Positions 51,636 to 59,354 of a stretch of DNA of 64,000 bases are shown here, piece after piece (within the stretch, counting starts at the first letter, position 1; every line of letters begins with the position of its first letter). Under the pieces are notes generated by a model. It made no database searches, was not told the origin of the DNA, and saw only the letters and a list, made by a program, of their open reading frames with translations. The stretch covers positions 62,001 to 126,000 of the forward strand of contig JBJMHZ010000026.1 in assembly GCA_045807125.1 (NCBI GenBank), in the 5' to 3' direction. This DNA comes from JBJMHZ01 sp045807125 (GTDB taxonomy: Bacteria > Actinomycetota > Actinomycetes > JAWWOL01). A program made the translations under genes and the position numbers.

Positions 51636-53231
51636 TCAGAGGTCGGCGATGTCGACCGCGCGGGCGGTGCGCGCGCTGATGGCCTCCGCGATGCCGCCCA
51701 GCACGTCCGGCGGGAGCGCGGAGTCGACGGTGAGCGCCATCAGCGCCTCCCCGCCGGCCGCGCGTCGCGACACCTGCATGCCGGCGATGTTGACGTCGGC
51801 CGCACCGAGGATCTGGCCGACCTTGCCGACGACGCCCGGCTGGTCGTGGTAGGTGAAGAACGCCGTGTGCTCGCTCACCGCGAGGTCGACGTCGTAGCCC
51901 TCCACCTCGGTCAGCTTCTGCACCTGCCGGTGCCCCGTCAGCGTCCCGGCCGCCGAGTGCCGCGCTCCGTTGGGGAGGATGCCACGCAGCGCGACCGAGT
52001 TCCGGTAGTCGGGGCTGCGGTCGTCGGTCAGCAGCCGCACCTGGACGCCGAGCTGCTCAGCGATCATCGGCGCGTTGACGAACGTGACCCGCTCGGCGAC
52101 CACCGGCGCGAGCAGGCCCTTCAGGGCCGCGAGCTGCAGGACGCCGACGTCGCGGGACGCGATCTCGCCGCGCACGTGAACCTCGAGCTGGGCGGCGAGG
52201 CCACCGGCGAGCGCGGTGAGCACCTGGCCGAGCCGCTCGACGAGCGAGAGGGCGGGGCGGACGTCCTCGTCGATGACGCCGGTCGCCTGCACGTTGACCG
52301 CGTCGGGGACGAAGTCGCCCTGGAGGGCGAGCCGCACCGACCTGGCGGCCGCCAGGCCGGCCTTGTCCTGCGCCTCTGCCGTGCTGGCGCCGAGGTGCGG
52401 CGTGACGACCACCTGGGGGGAGCCGAAGAGCGGCGAGTCGGTGCATGGCTCCTTGGCGAAGACGTCGACGGCCGCCCCCGCGACCCGGCCATCGATCAGC
52501 GCCTCGTGCAGGGCCTGCTCGTCGACGAGCCCGCCGCGCGCCGCGTTGACGATGCGCACCGTCGGCTTCACCAGCCGCAGCTCGCGGTCGCCGATCAGGC
52601 CGACCGTCTCGGGCGTGCGCGGCAGGTGCACCGAGATGAAGTCGCTGACCTGCAGCAGCTCGTCGAGCGAGACCATGCGCACGCCGAGGGCGGCCGCCCG
52701 TGGGGCAGGCACGTACGGGTCGTACGCGACCAGCTCGACGTCGAACGCCGCCATGCGCTGGGCGAACAGCGCGCCGATGCGGCCGAGCCCGAGCACGCCC
52801 ACGGTCTTGCCGGCGAGCTCGACGCCGGTGTAGCGACTGCGCTCCCACCGGCCGGACCGCAGGCTGGCGTCGGCCTGCGGCAGGTTGCGCGCGAGCGCGA
52901 GCAGCAGCGCGACGGCGTGCTCGGCGGCGCTGACGATGTTGGACTGCGGGGCGTTGACGACCATGACCCCCCGCGCGGTCGCCGCGTCGACGTCGACGTT
53001 GTCGAGGCCGACCCCGGCGCGCGCCACCACCCGCAGCGTGCCGGCCGCCGCGAGCGCCTCGGCGTCGACCCTGGTCGCGCTGCGCACGATGAGCGCGTCG
53101 ACGTCGGCCAGCGCCGGCAGCAGCTTCGAGCGGTCGGCGCCGTCGACGTGCCGCACCTCGAAGTCGTCGCCGAGCGCGCGCAGCGCCGCCGGCGCCAGCT
53201 CCTCGGCGACGAGCACGACTGGAGTGCCCAC
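51636..53231 (-). CDS. serA: D-3-phosphoglycerate dehydrogenase
   Basis: First enzyme of phosphorylated serine synthesis. 531 aa, long form. GTG 53231 is taken (VGTPVVLVAEELAPAAL); an in-frame GTG at 53252 adds 7 residues. Catalytic domain with ARAGVGLDNVDVDAAT, NAD-binding VLGLGRIGALFAQRM, NAARGGLVDEQAL and TPHLGASTAEAQ; ASB domain about 320-450; ACT domain at the C-terminus (VGKVGQILGAADVNIAGMQ) for feedback by serine. Actinobacterial type. Confidence 0.95.
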   Translation of the reverse strand: MGTPVVLVAEELAPAALRALGDDFEVRHVDGADRSKLLPALADVDALIVRSATRVDAEALAAAGTLRVVARAGVGLDNVDVDAATARGVMVVNAPQSNIVSAAEHAVALLLALARNLPQADASLRSGRWERSRYTGVELAGKTVGVLGLGRIGALFAQRMAAFDVELVAYDPYVPAPRAAALGVRMVSLDELLQVSDFISVHLPRTPETVGLIGDRELRLVKPTVRIVNAARGGLVDEQALHEALIDGRVAGAAVDVFAKEPCTDSPLFGSPQVVVTPHLGASTAEAQDKAGLAAARSVRLALQGDFVPDAVNVQATGVIDEDVRPALSLVERLGQVLTALAGGLAAQLEVHVRGEIASRDVGVLQLAALKGLLAPVVAERVTFVNAPMIAEQLGVQVRLLTDDRSPDYRNSVALRGILPNGARHSAAGTLTGHRQVQKLTEVEGYDVDLAVSEHTAFFTYHDQPGVVGKVGQILGAADVNIAGMQVSRRAAGGEALMALTVDSALPPDVLGGIAEAISARTARAVDIADL

Positions 53232-53380
53232 GCGACCGCCCTTTCCCCCCACGGTCGTCCGGTCAGCTGCCGGACCGGCCCGTCCTCGTCCATGCTAACG
53301 ACGTCCGCGACCGCGCCGGTTCGGGCATCTCACCATCCGGCGGGCAATCCGGGCAGGCGACCGGCAGCGATCGGGGCCGG

Positions 53381-56245
53381 TCAGGGCCGGCCGGCCCTGG
53401 CCTCCTCGGCAGTGTCGGCGCGCAGCAGCGACGGGTCGACCAGCGGCCGGCCGGTGGCGAGCAGGGCGCCGATCTCCTCCGGGTCGCCCGCCCTGGCGAA
53501 CAGCCAGCCCTGACCGTAGGCGGCCCCCATCGCCGCCAGCCGCCTCGCCTGCTCCGGGCGCTCGATCCCCTCGGCGACGAGCGACATCCCGAGGTCGGCC
53601 ACGAGCCGCACGATGGCGCGGGTCACCGCCGCGATGTCCCCCCGGTCCTTCGTGCCCCCACCGCTCGCACCGTCCCCGTCGCCCCCGGCGCCTTCCCCGT
53701 CGGCCAGCCCGGCGATGAACGAGCGGTCCACCTTCACGGTGTCGACCGGAAGGCGGCGCAGGTACGACAGCGACGACCAGCCGGTGCCGAAGTCGTCGAC
53801 CGCCACGCCGACGCCGATCTCGCGGAGCAGGTGCAGCTTCGCGACCGTGCGCTCGGCGTCGTCGATCAGCACCCGCTCGGTGAGCTCGATGGTGAGCTGC
53901 TCGGGCGGCACCTGGTGCGTGCGCAGGATCGCCGCCACCGACTCGACGAGCCGCGGCGACTGCAGCTGGCGGGCCGAGACGTTGACGCACAGCCGCACGT
54001 CGATGCCGGACCGCCGCCACCGCGAGAGCTGCCGGCACGCCTGGTCGAGCACCCACCGGCCGATCGGCACGATGAGCCCCGACTCCTCCGCGAAGGGCAC
54101 GAAGTCGAGCGGGCCCACGTCGCCGCGCAGGGCCGACGTCCACCGCAGCAGGGCCTCGACGGCCACCGCGTGGCCGGTGCGCAGGTCGACCACCGGCTGG
54201 TACGCCACGTGCAGCTCGTCGCGGTCGAGGGCGCTGCGCAGGTCCCGCTCGAGCTCGACGCGGCGCAGCACGCTCGCGTACATCTCCGGCCGGTACAGCT
54301 CCACCCGGCCCTTGCCGGCCGCCTTCGCGCGGTACATCGCGAGGTCGGCGTCGCGGACGAGGACGTCGGCGTCGTCGCCAGGCGCCGCGGTCGCGACGCC
54401 GATGCTCGCGCCGATGACCAGCTCGGAGTCGCCGAGCCGGTACGGGGCCTCGAGCACGTGCAGCAGCCGGCGGGCCAGCTCCACCGCGTGCCGGCGGCCC
54501 ACGGCCGAGCCGAGCAGCACGGCGAACTCGTCGCCGCCGAGGCGGGCCACCAGGTCCTCCGGCCGCACCGCCTCGCGCAGCCGCCGCGCCGCCTCCCGGA
54601 TCAGCGCGTCGCCGCTCGCGTGCCCGAGGCTGTCGTTGACCGCCTTGAAGCCGTCGAGGTCGATGAAGAGCAGTGCCACCAGCTCGGTGCTTGCCGTGCC
54701 GGCCGGGCCGGCCGGGCCTGCCGGGGCGGCACCGGACAGGGCCGTGCTGACGCATTGGCGCAGCCTGGCCCGGTTGGCGAGCCCGGTGAGCTCGTCGCAG
54801 AACGCGAGCTCGGTGAGCCGGTGCTCGAGCAGCTTGCGCTCGCTGACGTCACGGGTGTTGATGACGATGCCGCGCACGGCCGAGTTGGCGAGATGGTCGG
54901 AGAGCACCGACTCCACGTGCCGCCACTCGCCGGCCGCGTCCCTGACGCGGTTCTCGACGACGACCCGGCCGGGGGCTCCCGGGCGTGGGTCGAGGACGCC
55001 GGCGACGAACCGGGCCTCGGCCGCCGCCGCGTCGTCCGGATGGACGACGTCGCGCAGCATGGTGCCGACGAGCGCGCCGGGCTGGTAGCCGAAGAGCCGC
55101 TCGACCGCCTCGCTCTGCCAGGTGATGCGGCCGGCCGCGTCGATGACGGTGATGACGTCGCTCGAGCCCTGCACCAGGCTGCGGAAGTGCTCCTCGCTCC
55201 TGGCGAGGGCGCGGCTCAGCTCGCCCGTGTCGATCATCGCGAGCACCTGCCGGACGAGCAGCAGCGCGCCGAGGCCGCCGACGATGCCGGTCTCGGCCCA
55301 TCCCGGCCGGCCGCCGGCCGCCATGCCGGCGAGCGCCACCCCGACCGCGACGACGAGCGCGCCGTACGGGACCAGGCTGCCGAACCGGGTCGGCTGGGTG
55401 GCGGCGCCGGCTGCCGGCTCGGGGGCCGGCTCCTCGGCCGTCTCCTCCCCCGTCGGCGCGCACGCCGCCGCGAGCGCGAGCAGCAGGTAGCCGGCGACCC
55501 AGCCGGCGTCGAGCAGCGCCTCGCGGCCGAGGTGACCGGCCTGCGCCAGCGCCGCGTACGTGCTGTGCGTGACCGACAGCACCATCACGCCGGTCACCGC
55601 GAGCAGCAGCGACCGCCAGCCGGTGCGCCCGACGCGGCGGACCAGGGCGAGCGCCAGGGCGGCGAGCACGACGTCGGACACCGGGTAGACGAGGTCGATG
55701 GCCAGCCGCCCGACGCCGTGGTCGCCAGGCACGCACAGCCAGCGCAGGACGGCCACCCAGCTCACCAGCAGCACCGAGCCGCCGATGAGCAGCGCGTCGA
55801 CGAGCGCCCTCGAGCGGCGCCCTGGGCGACCGGCCGGGAAGGCCGCCAGGCCGGCGACCGCGAGCGGGACGGCGAGCAGGTAGCCGACGTCCGGCGGTCC
55901 TGGGGCGGCGAGGGCGCGGTGCCCCGCCAGCTCGTACCAGGATCCGGTCGCCTCGCCGCCGCACCAGGCCAGCGCTCCCGCACCGATGAGCGCCCAGGTC
56001 AGGCGCAGGCGGCCGGTCGCGCGCCGCGCGGCGAGCAGGGCTGCGCAGCCGGCGACCGCCGCGGCGGCCGTCGCCGCGAGGTGGGGTGCGAGCCGCGCCA
56101 CGCCACCGGCCGGGAGCAGCCCGACGAGGAGCCCGGCGGCCGCGATGAGCGCGACGGCGGCGATGAGCGCGCCGAGGCCACCCGGCGCGGCGATGCCGCG
56201 ACGGCTTCGCTCCCGCTGTCGCCCTCGTGCCCTCATGGTGGGCAT
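53381..56245 (-). CDS. membrane GGDEF-EAL cyclic-di-GMP protein
   Basis: 954 aa. About nine N-terminal membrane helices (to about residue 310), a PAS domain (about 345-460), GGDEF domain with intact RLGGDEFAVLL (A-site) and EAL domain with EALLRW, NVSARQL, VAVDDFGTGWSSL, VKVDRSFIAG and AEGIERPEQ; all metal and catalytic positions present, so both cyclase and phosphodiesterase activity are possible. A Gly/Asp-rich insert interrupts the EAL domain about residue 855-870. Divergent from the HTH-TPR regulator with a 211-nt gap. A second EAL protein ends the window. Confidence 0.9.
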   Translation of the reverse strand: MPTMRARGRQRERSRRGIAAPGGLGALIAAVALIAAAGLLVGLLPAGGVARLAPHLAATAAAAVAGCAALLAARRATGRLRLTWALIGAGALAWCGGEATGSWYELAGHRALAAPGPPDVGYLLAVPLAVAGLAAFPAGRPGRRSRALVDALLIGGSVLLVSWVAVLRWLCVPGDHGVGRLAIDLVYPVSDVVLAALALALVRRVGRTGWRSLLLAVTGVMVLSVTHSTYAALAQAGHLGREALLDAGWVAGYLLLALAAACAPTGEETAEEPAPEPAAGAATQPTRFGSLVPYGALVVAVGVALAGMAAGGRPGWAETGIVGGLGALLLVRQVLAMIDTGELSRALARSEEHFRSLVQGSSDVITVIDAAGRITWQSEAVERLFGYQPGALVGTMLRDVVHPDDAAAAEARFVAGVLDPRPGAPGRVVVENRVRDAAGEWRHVESVLSDHLANSAVRGIVINTRDVSERKLLEHRLTELAFCDELTGLANRARLRQCVSTALSGAAPAGPAGPAGTASTELVALLFIDLDGFKAVNDSLGHASGDALIREAARRLREAVRPEDLVARLGGDEFAVLLGSAVGRRHAVELARRLLHVLEAPYRLGDSELVIGASIGVATAAPGDDADVLVRDADLAMYRAKAAGKGRVELYRPEMYASVLRRVELERDLRSALDRDELHVAYQPVVDLRTGHAVAVEALLRWTSALRGDVGPLDFVPFAEESGLIVPIGRWVLDQACRQLSRWRRSGIDVRLCVNVSARQLQSPRLVESVAAILRTHQVPPEQLTIELTERVLIDDAERTVAKLHLLREIGVGVAVDDFGTGWSSLSYLRRLPVDTVKVDRSFIAGLADGEGAGGDGDGASGGGTKDRGDIAAVTRAIVRLVADLGMSLVAEGIERPEQARRLAAMGAAYGQGWLFARAGDPEEIGALLATGRPLVDPSLLRADTAEEARAGRP

Positions 56246-56456
56246 ATCGACGCGCCGTCCGAACCGGCGCTGAACCGTTCGGCCGCAGTCACGACCGCCC
56301 GACGGAACCAGCGCGCACGCGCCTCGCTTGCGTACCGCTCGTCATGCAGATGTGACAAACTGCTGTCCAGTTCGGTCACGGTTGGTAGTCACAGGGACCT
56401 CACCGCGCACCGGCGGCGTGCACCAGCAGTCGAGACACCCGAGCCGGGAGGCATCC

Positions 56457-57818
56457 GTGACCGAGACGCTAGGCGACCGACTCCGCATCGCGCGCAAGCG
56501 CCAGCGGCTCTCCCAGGCGCAGCTCGCCGAGGGACTGCCCGTCTCGGCGAGCTACGTCTCGCTCATCGAGTCGGGCCGGCGGCAGCCCCGTCCGGCGACC
56601 CTCGCCCGGCTCGCCGAGCGCCTGGGCTGCTCCGCCCACTACCTGGCGTCCGGCCGCGAGGCCGCGAGCGACGACCTCGCGCTCGACCTGCGCTTCGCCG
56701 AGCTCGCGCTGCGCACCGGCGACGCGACGGTCGCCCGGGACCGGTTCGCCGAGCTGCGCGAGCGGGCGGAGGAGGACGGCGAGCGCACGGTGCGCATCGA
56801 GGCCGAGTGGGGCCTCAGCCGGGCGCACGAGGCGCTCGGCGACCTCGCCGAGGCCATCTCCGGCCTGGAGGCGCTCGCCACGGCCGAGCAGCTGCCCGGC
56901 ACCGTGAGCCGCATCTCGGTGCTGAGCGCGCTGTGCATCTCGTACGCGCACGCCGGCGACATCACCAGGGCCGTCGAGGTGGGCGAGAGCGCGCTGGCCC
57001 GCGTCCGGCACGGCGACGTGGTGGCCGAGCCGCAGCGGGTCGCGCAGCTCGCCTCGACGCTGGTGTGGTGCTACTACCGCCGCGGCGACCTGACGCGCGC
57101 CCACATGCTCGCCCGGTCGGTCATCGACGAGGCCGAGCGCGGCGGCTCGCCCGAGGCCAGGGCCGCCGCGTACTGGAACGCCGCCATCGTGGCGGAGGCG
57201 CGCGGCGAGCTCGACGCCGCGCGGGCGCTGACCGAGCGCGCGCTGGCGCTCTACAGCGAGACCGACAACGCGCGGTTCATCGCGCAGCTGCGGGTCAACC
57301 ACGCCTGGCTGGCGCTGCGCTCGCCCGCGCCCGACCTGGACGACGCGGGGCAGAGCCTGCGCCGGGCGCTGGACGACCTGCGCAGCGTCGGCAGCCCCAT
57401 CGACGTGGCGTGCGCGGAGACCGAGCTCGCCCGCTGCCAGCTGCTGGCCGGCGACCCCGCCGAGGCCGCCGTCACCGCCGCGGCCGCCCTCGACCGGCTC
57501 GCCGACGAGTCGGGGCTGAACGCCGCGCGGGCCCGCGCCGTCCTCGCCCACGCCCGGCTCGTGCTGGGCGACGTCGAAGCGGCGATGACCGCGTACGCGC
57601 TGGCGGCCGACGACCTGGACCGTGCGGGCGCGTCGCGGGAGACCGCGGAGATGTGGCGCGAGCTGGCCGACGCCTTGCTGGCGATCGGCCGGACCGATGC
57701 GGCGATGGATGCCTACCGGCGGGTCGCCGACGCGGCGGGCGTCCCGGACACGACGGTGCGCGTCCCGGACGCCGTCGCCGCGGCGGCCCGCAAGCTACGG
57801 TCGTGCAGCCGGCCCTAG
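56457..57818 (+). CDS. Xre-family HTH regulator with TPR-like repeat array
   Basis: 453 aa from GTG 56457 with GGGAGG 5 nt upstream (a longer frame to 56328 lacks a site). HTH_3 domain about residues 4-62: RKRQRLSQAQLAEGLPVSAS, SYVSLIESGRRQPRPATLARLAERLG in parts. The rest is about ten degenerate 34-40 residue helix pairs rich in Ala (e.g. RGDLTRAHMLARSVIDEAER, RGELDAARALTERALALYSE), i.e. a TPR-like solenoid, as in PlcR/PrgX/Rgg-type peptide receptors. Its stop codon overlaps that of the convergent peptide gene. The regulator may bind the peptide, which is inference. Confidence 0.85.
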   Translation: MTETLGDRLRIARKRQRLSQAQLAEGLPVSASYVSLIESGRRQPRPATLARLAERLGCSAHYLASGREAASDDLALDLRFAELALRTGDATVARDRFAELRERAEEDGERTVRIEAEWGLSRAHEALGDLAEAISGLEALATAEQLPGTVSRISVLSALCISYAHAGDITRAVEVGESALARVRHGDVVAEPQRVAQLASTLVWCYYRRGDLTRAHMLARSVIDEAERGGSPEARAAAYWNAAIVAEARGELDAARALTERALALYSETDNARFIAQLRVNHAWLALRSPAPDLDDAGQSLRRALDDLRSVGSPIDVACAETELARCQLLAGDPAEAAVTAAAALDRLADESGLNAARARAVLAHARLVLGDVEAAMTAYALAADDLDRAGASRETAEMWRELADALLAIGRTDAAMDAYRRVADAAGVPDTTVRVPDAVAAAARKLRSCSRP

Positions 57819-57943
57819 TTGGGCGAGCAGCACGGGATGGGACCGTTCGGACCCGCCGTCGCGAGCGCCGGCGCCGCGGTGCCGAGCGCACCCAGCGCGA
57901 TTGCCGCCAGCGCGGCCACGAGGGCCGCGGTGAACCTCCGCAT
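57815..57943 (-). CDS. 42-aa secreted peptide precursor next to the HTH-TPR regulator
   Basis: ATG 57943 with GGAGG 7 nt upstream, 42 codons, too short for usual ORF calling. MRRFTAALVAALAAIALGA starts a Sec signal peptide (n-region MRR, hydrophobic core, AxA-type site PALA at residues 25-28). The mature part would be 14 residues, TAGPNGPIPCCSPN, with a vicinal Cys pair and three prolines. Convergent with the regulator: both stop codons use the same CTAG. Candidate signalling peptide; it might instead be an uncharacterised small secreted protein. Confidence 0.65.
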   Translation of the reverse strand: MRRFTAALVAALAAIALGALGTAAPALATAGPNGPIPCCSPN

Positions 57944-58001
57944 GTCATCTCCTCCGGTTTGGTCTGCCAAAGCAGTCGACCCGACCCCCGATCAGTCAGT
58001 G

Positions 58002-58022
58002 ACTATCGTTGACAACGAGAGT
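58002..58022. promoter_or_regulatory. 21-bp near-perfect palindrome, candidate operator
   Basis: Core TCGTTGACAACGA (58006-58018) is a perfect 6+1+6 palindrome. One mismatched base on each side, then outer ACT (58002-58004) and AGT (58020-58022) extend it. A second palindrome AGTCA-G-TGACT overlaps its left edge (57994-58004). It lies 58 nt upstream of the peptide start and 125 nt upstream of the second HTH start, between divergent genes. TTGACA within it also looks like a plus-strand -35 element. Confidence 0.6.
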
Positions 58023-58147
58023 AGACGTCCAGCGTCCGGGCGGAATTGACGCGATCGGGCTAAGGGCAGGGCGCGGCATCTGGCGCGCGTCGCTACGAAA
58101 GGGCCATGGCCCCGCGGTACGACGATCCCGGCATCGGGAGGCTGACC

Positions 58148-58465
58148 GTGAGCGACATCGGTGCGCGCCTGCGCGCGGAGCGCCGGCGCCGGGGGCTCTC
58201 GCAGCGACAGCTCGTCGAGGGCCTCCCCCTCACCATCAGCTACGTCTCCCTCATCGAGGCCGGCCGCCGCCACCCCACGGGCAGGACGCTCCCGCTCCTC
58301 GCCGAGCGGCTCGGCTGCCCGGTCGAGCGCCTCACCGACGACGAGCTCGCCGCCGACCTGCGCCTCGCCGAGGAGGCGCTGCGCGCCGGCGACACGACGG
58401 CGGCCTACCGCCGGGCGGTGCAGGGCACCGGGGTGCCCCCGCTCGACCTCAGTACTCGCCGCTGA
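58148..58465 (+). CDS. HTH-only Xre protein, truncated paralogue of the TPR regulator
   Basis: 105 aa from GTG 58148 (GGGAGG 6 nt upstream). HTH aligns closely with that of the regulator at 56457: LSQRQLVEGLPLTISYVSLI and EAGRRHPTGRT, LAERLGCPVERL. It keeps the first repeat-like helix pair (DLRLAEEALRAGDTTAAYRRA) and then ends, so it has no peptide-binding array. Could be a competitor or partner for the same operator. Its last 17 nt overlap the antisense 3' end of the dehydrogenase gene. Confidence 0.75.
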   Translation: MSDIGARLRAERRRRGLSQRQLVEGLPLTISYVSLIEAGRRHPTGRTLPLLAERLGCPVERLTDDELAADLRLAEEALRAGDTTAAYRRAVQGTGVPPLDLSTRR

Positions 58466-59354
58466 CGACGTTGGCGAGCGGCTCCCCGGCGAGGTAGCGC
58501 CCGATCTGCGCGCGCACCAGCTCGGCGATCCGCGGCGGGAAGCCGCTCGTGGAGCCGGCGACGTGGGGGGTGAGGAGCAGGCCGGGCGCCGTCCAGAGCG
58601 GATGCCCCTCCGGCAGCGGCTCGGGGTCGGTGACGTCGAGAGCGGCGGTGAGGCGCCCGGACCGCAGCTCGGCGAGCAGCGCGCCGGTATCGACGACCGG
58701 CCCGCGCGACGCGTTGACCAGCAGCGCGCCGTCCTTCATCCGGGCGAGGAAGGCGGCGTCGGCGAGCTGCCTCGTCGCGGCGGTGAGCGGGACGATCAGC
58801 ACCACGACATCGGCCCTCGGCAGCAGGTCGGGCAGGGCCTCGACCGGCGCGATGCCGTCGCGCCCGGTCCGCGAGACGCGCAGCACGGTCACCTCGAACG
58901 GCGCCAGCCGGCGCTCGATCGCCGCGCCGATGGACCCGTACCCCACGATGAGCACGCTGCGGCCGGCCAGCTCGCCGGTGCCGGCGTAGTCCCAGCGGCC
59001 CTCCGCCTGGGCGCGGACGAAGCGCGGGAACTGCCGCACCGCGGCGAGCATCGCGGCCACCGCCCACTCCGCCGTGCTGGTGTCGTGCACGCCCCTGGCG
59101 TCGCACAGGGTCACCCCGGCAGGCAGGTGCGGCAGCACCCAGTCGACGCCGGCCGTGACCGTCTGCACCACGCGCAGCTTCGGCAGGCTGGCGAGCACGT
59201 CGGCACGCTCGGCGACGAAGAACGGCGGGACGAGGAACTCGACCTCCTCAGCGCTCTCCGGCGGCTCGCCGCCGGCCCACACGTCCATCTCGACGCCGGC
59301 CGGCGGCCCGTCCGGCCCGTCCAGCAGCCCGGCCCACGGCACCCATGCCCTCAT
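58449..59354 (-). CDS. D-isomer-specific 2-hydroxyacid dehydrogenase family protein
   Basis: 301 aa. NAD-binding VLIVGYGSIGAAIERRLAPF, VNASRGPVVDTGALLAELRSGRL, DVTDPEPLPEGHPLW and TPHVAGSTSG are family signatures with the catalytic Arg/Glu/His positions. Probably a cytosolic 2-ketoacid reductase of unknown substrate. ATG 59354 overlaps the gatB stop (ATGA). Convergent with the HTH-only gene. Confidence 0.88.
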   Translation of the reverse strand: MRAWVPWAGLLDGPDGPPAGVEMDVWAGGEPPESAEEVEFLVPPFFVAERADVLASLPKLRVVQTVTAGVDWVLPHLPAGVTLCDARGVHDTSTAEWAVAAMLAAVRQFPRFVRAQAEGRWDYAGTGELAGRSVLIVGYGSIGAAIERRLAPFEVTVLRVSRTGRDGIAPVEALPDLLPRADVVVLIVPLTAATRQLADAAFLARMKDGALLVNASRGPVVDTGALLAELRSGRLTAALDVTDPEPLPEGHPLWTAPGLLLTPHVAGSTSGFPPRIAELVRAQIGRYLAGEPLANVVSGEY

